NCBI RefSeq assembly: GCF_024648825.1
Contig: NZ_JANBBE010000006.1
Location: forward strand, 248,001 to 312,000
DNA: 64,000 bases
Reading direction: 5' to 3'
Origin: Lentzea californiensis
GTDB lineage: Bacteria > Actinomycetota > Actinomycetes > Mycobacteriales > Pseudonocardiaceae
The position numbers and the translations under genes are program-made. Position 1 is the first letter of the stretch. Each line of letters opens with the position of its first letter. Positions 7,990-16,584 of this stretch are shown in pieces. The notes beneath the pieces were generated by a model. That model was not told where the DNA came from, did no database searches, and worked only from the letters and a program-made list of their open reading frames with translations.

Positions 7990-9401
7990 TGGAGAGGCTC
8001 ACCGCGGAGGAACTGCGCGCGCTGTTCCTGTTCGAGAAGCTCGACCAGTCCCAGCTGGACTGGCTGGCCGGCCACGGTCACATCGAGGTCCGCGAGGCGG
8101 GCACGGCCGTGCTCACCGAAGGCGAGCCGGCGACGTGCTTCTTCGTGCTGCTCGAAGGCACGGTCGCGCTGTGCCGCACCATCGGCGGCCAGCGGATCGA
8201 GGTGAGCCGCAGCGACCTGCGCGGCTCGTACTTCGGTGCCACCCAGGCCTACCTGGAGCTCGACCAGCCGACCTACCAGATGACCGTCGAGTCGATCACC
8301 GCCACGTCGATGCTGCAGTTCGACGCCGACGAGTTCGGCCCGATGGTCCGCGCGTGGTTCCCGATGGCGATGCACCTGCTGGAGGGCCTGTTCTGGGGCA
8401 TGCGCAACACCCAGGCGACGGTGGGCCAGCACGAACGGCTCACCGCGCTCGGCGCGCTGTCCGCAGGGCTCACCCACGAGCTCAACAACCCGGCGGCGGC
8501 CGCCGTGAGGGCGACCGCGGCACTGCGCGAGCGGGTCGCGGGAATGCGGCACAAGCTCGCCCTCCTGGCACAAGGGGCGATCGACCCGGCCGTGCTGCCG
8601 GCTCTGGTCAAGCTGCAGGAGAAGGCGGTCGAACGGGTCGCGAAGGCACCGAAGCTCAGCCCACTGGAGACCAGCGACGCCGAGGACGAGGTCGCCGACT
8701 GGCTCGACGGCCACGGCATCACCGGCGGCTGGGACGTCGCGCCCGTCCTGGTCGCGGCCGGGCTGGACGTCGAGTGGCTGGAGGGGTCACTCGTGTCGTG
8801 CCCGGCCGCCGTCACGGGACCCGCCGTGCACTGGCTCAGGTACACGGTCGAGACCGAGTTGCTGATGAACGAGATCGAGGACGCCACGACCAGGGTGTCC
8901 ACCTTGGTCGGTGCCGCCAAGCAGTACTCGCAGATGGACCGCGCGCCGTTCCAGGTGGTCGACGTGCACGAGTTGCTCGACTCCACCCTGGTCATGTTCG
9001 GCGGGAAGCTCACGGACGTCCAGGTGGTCAAGGACTACGACCGGGCGCTCCCCCTCATCCCCGCCTACGCGGGCGAGCTCAACCAGGTGTGGACGAACAT
9101 GATCGACAACGCCCTGAGCGCGATGGGCGGCGCGGGGACGTTGACCGTGCGGACCTCCCGGCAGGACAGGCACCTCGTGGTGGAGATCGGCGACACCGGT
9201 CCCGGCATCCCGGCCGAGGTGAAGAGCCGGATCTTCGAACCGTTCTTCACCACCAAGCCGGTCGGCGAGGGCACCGGACTCGGGCTGGAGATCTCCTGGC
9301 GGATCGTGGTGAACAAGCACCGCGGCGCCATCCGCGTGGAGTCACGGCCAGGCGACACGAGGTTCCAGGTCGTCCTGCCGCTGGACGCGACAGGTCAGTG
9401 A
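7989..9401 (+). CDS. Histidine kinase with N-terminal cyclic-nucleotide-binding domain
   Basis: This 470-residue soluble kinase has no membrane segment. Residues about 8-125 form a cNMP-binding jelly roll (VLTEGEPATCFFVLLEG-type signature). The dimerisation helix carries His163 in the H-box GLTHELNNP, and a long insert runs to about 310. The HATPase domain (about 340-465) has N-box NMIDNALSAMG, G1 GDTGPGIP, F-box EPFFTT and G2 GTGLGLE. GGAGAGG at 7977-7983 supports the ATG at 7989 over the GTG at 7986. It probably phosphorylates Asp68 of the upstream fusion, making a cytoplasmic redox or nucleotide-sensing pair. Confidence 0.9.
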   Translation: MERLTAEELRALFLFEKLDQSQLDWLAGHGHIEVREAGTAVLTEGEPATCFFVLLEGTVALCRTIGGQRIEVSRSDLRGSYFGATQAYLELDQPTYQMTVESITATSMLQFDADEFGPMVRAWFPMAMHLLEGLFWGMRNTQATVGQHERLTALGALSAGLTHELNNPAAAAVRATAALRERVAGMRHKLALLAQGAIDPAVLPALVKLQEKAVERVAKAPKLSPLETSDAEDEVADWLDGHGITGGWDVAPVLVAAGLDVEWLEGSLVSCPAAVTGPAVHWLRYTVETELLMNEIEDATTRVSTLVGAAKQYSQMDRAPFQVVDVHELLDSTLVMFGGKLTDVQVVKDYDRALPLIPAYAGELNQVWTNMIDNALSAMGGAGTLTVRTSRQDRHLVVEIGDTGPGIPAEVKSRIFEPFFTTKPVGEGTGLGLEISWRIVVNKHRGAIRVESRPGDTRFQVVLPLDATGQ

Positions 9402-9419
9402 CAGCCGCAAGGGGCAGGA

Positions 9420-10301
9420 TCACGGCGTGAGGGTCTTGGCCCACTCCGCGAAGCTCGTGAGCGGCAGGCCGAGCGCCCTGGCGTACTCCGGGCGGCCCGC
9501 CATGCCGGTCTCGTTCAACCGGTCGTGCCCGGCGGCCATCCCGGGCATGCCCGCGGCGGACGCCTGCTCCAAGGTCATGTCCGGTGCGGAGAGCGAGGCT
9601 CCGAACGCGTCCGAGAGCACGGCGGCGATCTCCGTCATCGAGAGGTGGTCGCTCGCGAGCTCCAGCTCGACCCGGTCGAAGCGCTCCGGATCGGCGACGG
9701 CGGCGGCCACCGCGGTGCCGATGTCCCGCACCGCGACCAGCGACAACCGGGTGGCGGGCCGGAGCAGGCTCACCAGGCCGCCCTCGATGCCGCGCGGGAA
9801 CAGGAACGCCGACGACGGCAGGAAGTTCTCCATGAAGAAGCCGGGCTTGAGCAGCGTCCACCGCTCGAACCCGGCCTCGCGGACCCGGTCCTGGATCTCG
9901 GCCTTGGTGTTGAGCGACGCCTCCATGACGGGGAAGCGCCCGTCCGTGATGCGTTCGCCCGCACCGTCCACTGTGGTCTGGATGAACTGCGGAACGCCCG
10001 CCTCCAGCGCGGCCTGAACCAGGTTCATGGCCTGGGTCAGCTCGCCGGGGAAGTCGAACCCGTCCTCGGTCGGCAGGGCCATCTGCACCGAGAACACGGC
10101 GCGTGCACCCTTCGCGGCACCGACCAGCGAGTCGCGGTCGTTCAGGTCGCCCGCGACGAGTTCGACGTCCAGGGCTTTCGCTCGCTCGGCCAACGGATCG
10201 CGGACCAACGCGCGCACGGGCACGCCCGCCGCCTTGAGGGCGTGCACAGCTGCGCCACCCTGCTTACCGGTGGCTCCTGTGACCAGCACTGGTTCGGACA
10301 T
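9420..10301 (-). CDS. NmrA-family NAD(P)-binding protein
   Basis: This 293-residue Rossmann protein of the atypical short-chain-dehydrogenase/NmrA group opens with the dinucleotide motif VTGATGKQGG (residues 6-15). It has LVAGDLNDRDS at the usual third-strand position but no YxxxK catalytic pair. Such proteins act as NAD(P)H-dependent reductases or redox sensors. It diverges from a TetR gene at 10400 across a 98-base gap with two palindromes, so it is probably the target of that repressor, possibly in defence against a quinone or electrophile. Confidence 0.85.
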   Translation of the reverse strand: MSEPVLVTGATGKQGGAAVHALKAAGVPVRALVRDPLAERAKALDVELVAGDLNDRDSLVGAAKGARAVFSVQMALPTEDGFDFPGELTQAMNLVQAALEAGVPQFIQTTVDGAGERITDGRFPVMEASLNTKAEIQDRVREAGFERWTLLKPGFFMENFLPSSAFLFPRGIEGGLVSLLRPATRLSLVAVRDIGTAVAAAVADPERFDRVELELASDHLSMTEIAAVLSDAFGASLSAPDMTLEQASAAGMPGMAAGHDRLNETGMAGRPEYARALGLPLTSFAEWAKTLTP

Positions 10302-10325
10302 GAGACTCCTCAGCTGCGGAAACGA

Positions 10326-10371
10326 AAACGGCGGGGCCCGCCGTTTAGACGTCCGCTACGATATGGCGGAC
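10326..10371. promoter_or_regulatory. Two operator palindromes between nmrA-like and tetR genes
   Basis: AAACGGCGGG (10326-10335), one base, CCCGCCGTTT (10337-10346) is a perfect inverted repeat. It is followed at once by GTCCGC (10351-10356) and GCGGAC (10366-10371). Lying in the divergent promoter, these are likely sites for the TetR protein. Confidence 0.6.
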
Positions 10372-10399
10372 CCCGCCACTTAGCAAGCACGAGGTGGAC

Positions 10400-10957
10400 A
10401 TGGCCGACCGCCAGCGCGCCGACGCCCGGCGCAACTACGAGCGGATCCTCGCCGTCGCCGAGCAGGAAGTCGCCGCGCACGGCGGCGGTGCGTCACTGGA
10501 GCAGATCGCCCGCGTCGCCGGGGTCGGCTCGGCGACCGTGCGCCGGCACTTCCCCAACCGCCACGCCCTGCTGGAAGCCGTGTCCGCACAACGGATCGAG
10601 GCGCTGTGCGACCGGGCGCGGGAACTGGACGGCGCGGGCGACAGCAGGGACTCGCTGCTCGCCTGGCTGGACGAGCTCGTCGCGTACTGCGTCACGGCGC
10701 GCGGACTCGCCACCGCGCTGGCCTACGAGGGCGACCCGGTGGACGGGAACTCGTGCGCGTCGGTGGTCGCGCGGGCGGTGGAACCGTTGCTGCGCCGGGC
10801 AGTTCGGGACGGCGCGGTCGCCGCGGGCGTCACGGCCGTCGAACTGGTGACGCTGATCGTCGGCATCGTGATGGTCACCGAGCACCACCAGGACCCGGCC
10901 GCCTCGGCCGGGCGGCTGTTCGCGGTCGCCATCGCGGGCATCAGCCCGGCTCGCTGA
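10400..10957 (+). CDS. TetR-family regulator divergent from the NmrA-like gene
   Basis: This 185-residue repressor has its helix-turn-helix at about residues 30-52 (LEQIARVAGVGSATVRRHF) and a helical effector domain with a C-terminal segment typical of the SbtR-like TetR C-terminal group. The ATG at 10400 follows GAGGTGG closely; a GTG at 10394 is also in frame. It likely controls itself and the NmrA-like gene through the shared palindromes. It converges on the TetR gene at 10975. Confidence 0.87.
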   Translation: MADRQRADARRNYERILAVAEQEVAAHGGGASLEQIARVAGVGSATVRRHFPNRHALLEAVSAQRIEALCDRARELDGAGDSRDSLLAWLDELVAYCVTARGLATALAYEGDPVDGNSCASVVARAVEPLLRRAVRDGAVAAGVTAVELVTLIVGIVMVTEHHQDPAASAGRLFAVAIAGISPAR

Positions 10958-10974
10958 TCCGGCGGGGCGTCAGC

Positions 10975-11571
10975 TCATCCGGCGGCGGGGAACGGGATCG
11001 TCTTGGTGTGCAACAGTTCCAGCGTCTCCCGGGTGATGTCCGCGACGTCGGCCCTGCCGCCGTCCGAGGTCCACGTCTGCACGACCACCTCGATCACGTT
11101 CATGGTGCTCGCGGCGGTCAGCGCGGCGAACAGCACGTCGCCGGTCCCGCCCTCACGGCGAAGGATCTCCTGGGCCAGCCGCCGGCGCCAGCTCCAGCAC
11201 AGGTCGGCCAGGCCGGCCCGTAGCCCCGTGGTCTTGTCGAAGATCTCGTACAGGGCGAGCAGGCGCGCCGAGTTCGCCCCGATCGTCTGCTCGACGCTGC
11301 CGATGACGGCGTGGAGCGCCTCGGGCAGCGGAGCCTCGTCGGGCTGGGCGAGGAAGGCCTCCATCGCCGCGTCCAGGCCGTTCTGCACGAAGCTGACGAC
11401 CAGCGCCTCTTTGGTGGCGTAGTAGCGGTACAGCGTGCGGGTGCCGACCTCGGCCGCGGCGGCGATCTGCTCGATCGTGGTGTCGTCGTACCCCTGCGCG
11501 ACGAACAGGTCGAACGCCGACTCGGCGATGAACCGACGGGTGCGTTCCATCTTCGCTTCACGCAAGCCCAT
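10975..11571 (-). CDS. TetR-family regulator of the P450 operon
   Basis: This 198-residue TetR protein has its helix-turn-helix at about residues 31-53 (TIEQIAAAAEVGTRTLYRYY). The ligand domain holds Trp/Arg-rich helices (LCWSWRRRLAQEIL). It diverges from the cytochrome P450 gene at 11734. The 162-base gap carries at least four copies of a TGNCA-N2-TGNCA-like element. It is the obvious candidate repressor of the P450/ferredoxin/reductase genes, with the P450 substrate as a plausible inducer. Confidence 0.88.
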   Translation of the reverse strand: MGLREAKMERTRRFIAESAFDLFVAQGYDDTTIEQIAAAAEVGTRTLYRYYATKEALVVSFVQNGLDAAMEAFLAQPDEAPLPEALHAVIGSVEQTIGANSARLLALYEIFDKTTGLRAGLADLCWSWRRRLAQEILRREGGTGDVLFAALTAASTMNVIEVVVQTWTSDGGRADVADITRETLELLHTKTIPFPAAG

Positions 11572-11615
11572 AACGCCACCTCACAGCCCTCTCCCGGCGA
11601 ACCGCACGGTAGCAC

Positions 11616-11696
11616 TGCCACATGACAGCCACTGCCACATGACACGTTGAGCGGTTGCGGCATTCAATGCCATCTGGCAGCCTCAGTCATGTGACA
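11616..11696. promoter_or_regulatory. Array of repeated half-palindromes upstream of the P450 gene
   Basis: TGCCACATGACA occurs twice in direct orientation (11616-11627 and 11633-11644). TGCCATCTGGCA, an inverted repeat, lies at 11668-11679, and GTCATGTGACA in the opposite sense at 11686-11696. The common core is TG(C/T)CA-N2-TG(A/G)CA. Such clustering suggests cooperative binding by the divergent TetR protein. Confidence 0.6.
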
Positions 11697-11733
11697 GCGA
11701 CTGCCATATTTTCTCGGGAAGCTGGGCCGGACC

Positions 11734-12978
11734 ATGAGTGAGACCACCGTCGACACGCCCGCTGACCTGGCCACCTTCCCGACCGCACGCGACTCCGGCT
11801 GCCCGTTCGACCCGCCCGCCGAGTACGCCGAGCTGCGTGCTCAGGAGGGCACGCCCGCGCTGGCGTGCCCGGTCGGCGTCGACGCCCGCGTCGTCAGCCG
11901 GTACGCCGACGTGCGCGCGATGCTGGGTGACCCCAACCTCAGCTCGCACGCGGCACCGTCGACGCATGTCGTGGCGGGCGGCCTGCTCGACCGGCCGGTG
12001 GCGCCCGGCAGCCTGCTGAACATGGACGGTCCCGGCCACGCCCGGCTGCGGCGCCTGCTCACGCCGGAGTTCACCGTCAAGCGGATCCAGGCCATGCGCC
12101 CCTACGTCCAGGGCCTGGTCGACGACCACCTCGACGCGCTGCTGGCGCGGACCGGGCCGGTCGACCTGGTGGCGGACTTCGCGCTGCCGATCCCGTCACT
12201 GGTGATCTGCGAGCTGCTGGGCGTCGACTACGCCGACCGCGACCGCTTCCAGGAGCAGACTGCGGTGCTCATCGGCACGAACAGCGACCCCGCCGCGCTG
12301 GAGCAGGCCAACCTCGAGGTCGTCGGGTTCATGACCCAGCTCGTGCTGACCAAACTGGCGGCGCCGGGCGACGACCTGCTGGGCAGGCTGATCGTCCGGG
12401 CCAGGGAGAGCGGCCAGGAGCTGTCCGTCGAGGAACTGGTCACCCTCGGCATCACGCTGCTGATCGCCGGGCACGAGACCACGGCCAACATGATCGGCCT
12501 CAGCACGCTGGCCCTGCTGCGCCAGCCCGGCCAGCTCGCCGCGCTGCGGGCCGACCCCGGGCTCGCGGGCACCGCCGTCGACGAGATGTTGCGGTACCTG
12601 TCGATCGTGCAGTTCGGCGTGCTGCGGCAGGCCACCGGCGACCTGACGATCGGCGACGAGACGATCAGGGCCGGAGAGTGGCTCGTCGCCGTGCTGTCCG
12701 CCGGCAACCGGGACGAGTCGGTGTTCCCCGACCCCGACCGCATCGACCTCAAGCGCGAGGCGACCGCGCACCTCGCGTTCGGATACGGCATCCACCAGTG
12801 CCTCGGCCAGCAGCTGGCCAGGGTCGAGCTGCAGGAGGTGTTCGCCCGCCTGCACCAGCGCATCCCGACGCTGCGGCTCGCCGTGCCGTTCGAGGAGATC
12901 GAGTTCAAGAACGACGCGCTGGTCTACGGCGTGCGCGCGCTGCCGGTCACCTGGGACAGGGAGGAGGACGACCGATGA
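11734..12978 (+). CDS. Cytochrome P450 (actinobacterial class I)
   Basis: This 414-residue soluble P450 has the I-helix oxygen-activation motif AGHETT (245-250), the K-helix ExxR in DEMLRYLS, and the heme loop FGYGIHQCLGQ with Cys356 as the thiolate ligand. Overall it resembles the CYP105/CYP107 groups, which hydroxylate antibiotics, fatty acids and xenobiotics. Its stop overlaps the ferredoxin start (ATGA), and a ferredoxin reductase follows, so a complete NAD(P)H-to-heme chain is encoded. A TetR-bound promoter region suggests substrate induction. The natural substrate is not evident. Confidence 0.93.
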   Translation: MSETTVDTPADLATFPTARDSGCPFDPPAEYAELRAQEGTPALACPVGVDARVVSRYADVRAMLGDPNLSSHAAPSTHVVAGGLLDRPVAPGSLLNMDGPGHARLRRLLTPEFTVKRIQAMRPYVQGLVDDHLDALLARTGPVDLVADFALPIPSLVICELLGVDYADRDRFQEQTAVLIGTNSDPAALEQANLEVVGFMTQLVLTKLAAPGDDLLGRLIVRARESGQELSVEELVTLGITLLIAGHETTANMIGLSTLALLRQPGQLAALRADPGLAGTAVDEMLRYLSIVQFGVLRQATGDLTIGDETIRAGEWLVAVLSAGNRDESVFPDPDRIDLKREATAHLAFGYGIHQCLGQQLARVELQEVFARLHQRIPTLRLAVPFEEIEFKNDALVYGVRALPVTWDREEDDR

Positions 12979-13169
12979 AGGTGCGCATCGACGTGGACGC
13001 CTGCGTGGGCGCGGGCCAGTGCGTGCTCGCGGCACCCGACGTGTTCGACCAGCGCGACGAGGACGGCATGGTGGTCCTGCTGCTGGAGGAGCCGCCCGCC
13101 GAACTGGAGGCGGCGACCGAGCACGCCGCCCTGCTGTGCCCGGCGCTGGCGATCGTGGTCGACCGGTAG
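12975..13169 (+). CDS. [3Fe-4S]-type ferredoxin
   Basis: This 64-residue ferredoxin of the P450-partner type has cluster ligands C10 and C16 in CVGAGQC and a third Cys in LLCPALAI near residue 54. The usual second Cys of a [4Fe-4S] site is absent (GAGQC), so a [3Fe-4S] cluster is expected. It starts inside the P450 stop and its own stop overlaps the reductase GTG (TAGTG). It carries electrons from the flavoprotein to the P450. Confidence 0.93.
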   Translation: MKVRIDVDACVGAGQCVLAAPDVFDQRDEDGMVVLLLEEPPAELEAATEHAALLCPALAIVVDR

Positions 13170-14380
13170 TGGGGAACCTCGGACGGGTGGTCGTCGTCGG
13201 TGCTTCGGCGGCCGGCGTCACCACCGCCGAGACGCTGCGCCGGGAGGGCTACACCGGCAGGCTCACCCTGGTCGGCGACGAGGAGGCACTTCCCTACGAC
13301 CGGCCGCCACTGTCCAAACAGGTCCTGGCGGGTGTCTGGGAGCCCGAGAAGACGGTGCTGCGGCCGGAATCCGCCTATGCGGACCAGGACATCGAGCTGC
13401 TGCTAGGGAACGCCGCGTGCGGACTGGACCTCGCTCGTCGCACCGTCGCGCTGGCGAACGGCGAGGAACTCGGCTACGACGGTTTGGTGATCGCCACCGG
13501 AACCACCCCGCGGACACTCCCGTCCGGCCACGACCTCGCCGGGGTGCACGTGCTGCGGACCGTCGGCGACGCGCTGGCGTTGCGCGGTGATCTGCTGCGG
13601 TCGTCCGCGGTCGTGGTCGTCGGCGCGGGGTTCCTCGGCACCGAGGCAGCGGCGGCGGCCCGGCAGCTCGGGCTGGACGTGACGCTGGTCGACCCGCTGC
13701 CCCTGCCCCTGGTCCGCCAGTTCGGCGACCGGGTCGCGGCGGCGATCGCCGAGCTCCACGAGGAACGCGGAGTGCGGCTGCGCACCGGAACCGGCGTGGT
13801 CAGGTTGCACGGCGAAACCGCGGTGTCGGGCGTCGAGCTGACCGACGGGACCGTGGTGCGGGCGGACGTCGTGCTGGTCGCGATCGGCGCGGTGCCCGCC
13901 ACCGGCTGGCTCGACGGCTCCGGCGTGCCCGTGGACGACGGCGTGGTGTGCGACGCCACCTGCCGCACCGCCGACGGCGTGTACGCCGCCGGCGACGTGG
14001 CCCGCTGGTTCCACCCGCACTTCGGCGGCCTGATGCGGGTCGAGCACCGGATGAACGCCACCGAGCAGGGCATGGCGGTGGCCCGCGCCCTGCTCGGCGC
14101 GCAGACCCCGTTCGCCCCGGTGCCGTACTTCTGGACCGACCAGTTCGACGCGAAGGTCCAGGCGTACGGCGTGTTCCCGGCCGGGGCGGAGATGACGGTC
14201 GCCCACGGCCGGCTCGACGAACGGGAGTTCGTGGCGCACTACCTCGCGCAGGGCCGGGTCGTCGGTGTGCTCGGCTGGAACATGGCCAGGCAGCTGCGCC
14301 AGGACCGGCAACTGGTCTCCGGCTCGCCCGGCGGGGTCAGGACCGGTCGAACTCCGGGATCAGCTCCCCGATCAGCCTGA
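13169..14380 (+). CDS. FAD-dependent ferredoxin reductase
   Basis: This 403-residue flavoprotein of the putidaredoxin/rhodocoxin-reductase type has the FAD-binding GASAAG near the N-terminus, an NAD(P)-binding VVGAGFLGTEAA (about 150-161), and the second FAD contact VYAAGDVARW. A C-terminal reductase domain with EHRMNATEQG follows. The GTG at 13169 overlaps the ferredoxin stop by one base. It supplies electrons to the neighbouring ferredoxin and P450. The 3' end overlaps the convergent monooxygenase by 44 bases. Confidence 0.92.
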   Translation: MGNLGRVVVVGASAAGVTTAETLRREGYTGRLTLVGDEEALPYDRPPLSKQVLAGVWEPEKTVLRPESAYADQDIELLLGNAACGLDLARRTVALANGEELGYDGLVIATGTTPRTLPSGHDLAGVHVLRTVGDALALRGDLLRSSAVVVVGAGFLGTEAAAAARQLGLDVTLVDPLPLPLVRQFGDRVAAAIAELHEERGVRLRTGTGVVRLHGETAVSGVELTDGTVVRADVVLVAIGAVPATGWLDGSGVPVDDGVVCDATCRTADGVYAAGDVARWFHPHFGGLMRVEHRMNATEQGMAVARALLGAQTPFAPVPYFWTDQFDAKVQAYGVFPAGAEMTVAHGRLDEREFVAHYLAQGRVVGVLGWNMARQLRQDRQLVSGSPGGVRTGRTPGSAPRSA

Positions 14381-15501
14381 TGCTCGTCATCACCTCGTCC
14401 GCCCCGATCGGCCCGATCTGCTGCAGGCACATCAGCCTGTCGATGCCGAGGTCCGCGTAGGCCCGCAGCTTCTTGCGGCACGTGTCCGGGCTGCCGACGA
14501 TCAGCGACTGCTGCGCCGACAGCACCTCGAACACCTCGTCCTCGGGCACGTCCTCGCCCTGGATGATCCGGCCGATCACGAGCTGGGCCTCGGTGGGGGC
14601 GGCGTCCACCTCGGCGCGCAGGAACTCGCCGGTGAGGCCGTCGCCGCCGGTCGCGAGGATGTCCTGGTGGCGTTGCATGGTCGCGGCGAACTCGGCGGCG
14701 GCGTTGAAGAACCGCAACGCCGTCACCGTGTACCAGGCCGCGGCGGCCGCCGCCCCGTTGCGCATGGCCTGTTCGTCGGTCTCGGCGCAGTGCACGAAGG
14801 TGAAGTAGGCGACCTGGTCGTTGACGAACGACCCGACCGGCGAGGTGCACTGCGCGGCGGCCGCGCGGTAGAGGTCGATCATGCGGGGCGACCCGGTCGA
14901 TGGACTCCCAGATCGTGGTGCCCAGCACGCCGACGCCGCGGCGACCGGCCTCCTCGAAGGACGTCGGGGACGCGGCGGCCTGCCACAGCGGCGGGTGCGG
15001 GCTCTGCAGGGGCTTGGGGACGATCGAGACGTCGGAGACGTCGTAGTGCGCGCCGGAGTGGGAGAAGCGGTCGGTGGTCCACATCTTCGGCACCATCTCG
15101 AACGCCTCGGCGGTCTGGGCGCGCGCGTCGGCGGGCTCGACGCCGAAGAGGTTCCACTCGGGGATGGTGGAGCGGGTGAGGCCGAGCTCGACACGGCCGC
15201 CGCTGAGGTGGTCGAGGGTCGCGGCGCGTTCGGCGACGCGGATCGGGTGGTTGAAACGGCCTGGCGCGAGCACGGCGGCGTGGCCGAGGCGGATGCGGGA
15301 GGTCTGCTGGGACAGCGCGGCGAGCATCGGCTCGGGAGCGGACGACAGGCTGAACTCCCCCGCTCCGTGGTGCTCGACCTGCCACCAGCACCCGTAGCCG
15401 AGCTCGTCGGCGAGGCGGGCCTGCTCGAGGGCCTGGCGGAAGCGGAACTGCTCGGGAGCAGGGCCGGGGTTCTGGATCTCGTTGAACAGATCGATCTTCA
15501 T
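14337..15501 (-). pseudogene. LLM-class flavin-dependent oxidoreductase, split by one frameshift
   Basis: Two minus-strand frames together make one bacterial luciferase-like monooxygenase of about 388 residues. The N-terminal part runs from the ATG at 15501 (KIDLFNEIQNPG; GHAAVLAPGRFNHP; WESIDRVA). The C-terminal part, in another frame, starts near 14880 (MIDLYRAAAAQC) and ends EFDRS at 14337. The break falls at a run of four G (14885-14888 on the plus strand); three G would restore VARMIDLYR in one frame. It is either a recent natural inactivation or a base error. It converges with the ferredoxin reductase and could have reduced or oxidised the same substrate class. Confidence 0.8.
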
Positions 15502-15672
15502 CGGCACACACCCTCACCTCGCGCGGACACCAAGGCTGATGTCTCCGTGAGCGACCGGGTCGTTACGCAGGTGGTACCGACTTCTCAAATGGAGTAATGC
15601 CTGAAGCACGCATGTCGAAACCGGGCCGTTCCGTTCGTGTGGGGGTGACTTCAACCTTCAAGGAGTGCGGCG

Positions 15673-16260
15673 ATGCGTTCTGTCTCGACGACGATGTTCA
15701 TGACGCTCGACGGCGTCGTGCAGGGCTTCGGACGCCCGGACGAGGACACGCGTGGCGGTTTCACGCAGGGCGGGTGGGGTGCGCGCTACCAGGACGACGT
15801 GCTGGCGGCGGAGATGGCCAAGGGCATGGCGGGGTCCGGGTCGATGCTGTTCGGGCGCCGCACGTGGCAGGACTTCATCGGCGTGTGGGCCTCGGCCACC
15901 GACGGGAACCCGTTCACCACGCACATGAACGCCGCCCGCAAGTACGTCGTGTCGTCGAGCCTTCCCGACGCGGACGCGTGGGAGAACTCGGTGCTGCTGC
16001 GGTCGATCGAGGACGTGGCGGCCCTGGACGACGACCTCTCGGTCATCGGCAGCGCGGCGCTGGTGCGGTCGCTGCACGCGGCCGGGCTGGTCGACCGGTA
16101 CACGCTGGTGATCCACCCGGTGGCGCTGGGCGGCGGCGCGCGGCTGTTCGACGGGCCCACCCCGCTGACGGAGTTCGAGCTGACCGGCAGCGTGACGACG
16201 CCGAAGGGCGTGATCGTCGCCCACTACGACCGGATCGGTCCCGGGCGGTCGACCAGCTGA
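15673..16260 (+). CDS. Dihydrofolate-reductase-family protein (RibD C-terminal type)
   Basis: This 195-residue protein starts MRSVSTTMFMTLDGVVQG, the usual opening of the DHFR/RibD-C family. It continues with GSMLFGRRTWQDFIGVW and the nucleotide-binding strand SVIGSAALVRSLHAAGLVD. Members reduce folates, riboflavin intermediates or unknown substrates with NADPH; this stand-alone form is not the housekeeping enzyme. AAGGAG (15659-15664) precedes the start. It is divergent from the LLM gene and not clearly linked to another pathway. Confidence 0.88.
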   Translation: MRSVSTTMFMTLDGVVQGFGRPDEDTRGGFTQGGWGARYQDDVLAAEMAKGMAGSGSMLFGRRTWQDFIGVWASATDGNPFTTHMNAARKYVVSSSLPDADAWENSVLLRSIEDVAALDDDLSVIGSAALVRSLHAAGLVDRYTLVIHPVALGGGARLFDGPTPLTEFELTGSVTTPKGVIVAHYDRIGPGRSTS

Positions 16261-16273
16261 GCCGCACACGCCG

Positions 16274-16558
16274 TCAGCCGCCGGCAGGCGCCTTGGCGGC
16301 ATTGACCCACAGGACGTTCTGCTGGTCGCAGCGCCACTGCGTCCACCGGCCCGCCAGGACTCCCGCGGCGCCCGCGGCCTCGCACAGCACCATGTGCTCG
16401 AAACGCCGGTAAAGCGTCCAGGCACGCTCGCCGCCGCCATCCCGTTCGGTGACGACCTCGGTTCCGGTCGTCGCCTCGGCGCCTGCCGGTGCGGCGACCA
16501 GGAACACGGACGGAACGGCGATGGCGGTGGCGGCGAGTACGGACAGCACACGGTTCAC
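16274..16558 (-). CDS. Small secreted protein next to the terpene synthase
   Basis: This 94-residue product starts at GTG 16558 behind AAGGAGA. A signal peptide with hydrophobic core (LSVLAATAIAVPSVFLVAA) ends at an AGA/AEA-type site near residue 26. The mature part has two Cys about 22 residues apart, able to form one disulfide, and several Trp. It starts 27 bases after the terpene synthase stop on the same strand, so the two are probably co-transcribed. I recognise no family. An exported binding or structural role is possible. Confidence 0.7.
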   Translation of the reverse strand: MNRVLSVLAATAIAVPSVFLVAAPAGAEATTGTEVVTERDGGGERAWTLYRRFEHMVLCEAAGAAGVLAGRWTQWRCDQQNVLWVNAAKAPAGG

Positions 16559-16584
16559 AACGGTCTCCTTGTTGCTGGTGTCGT

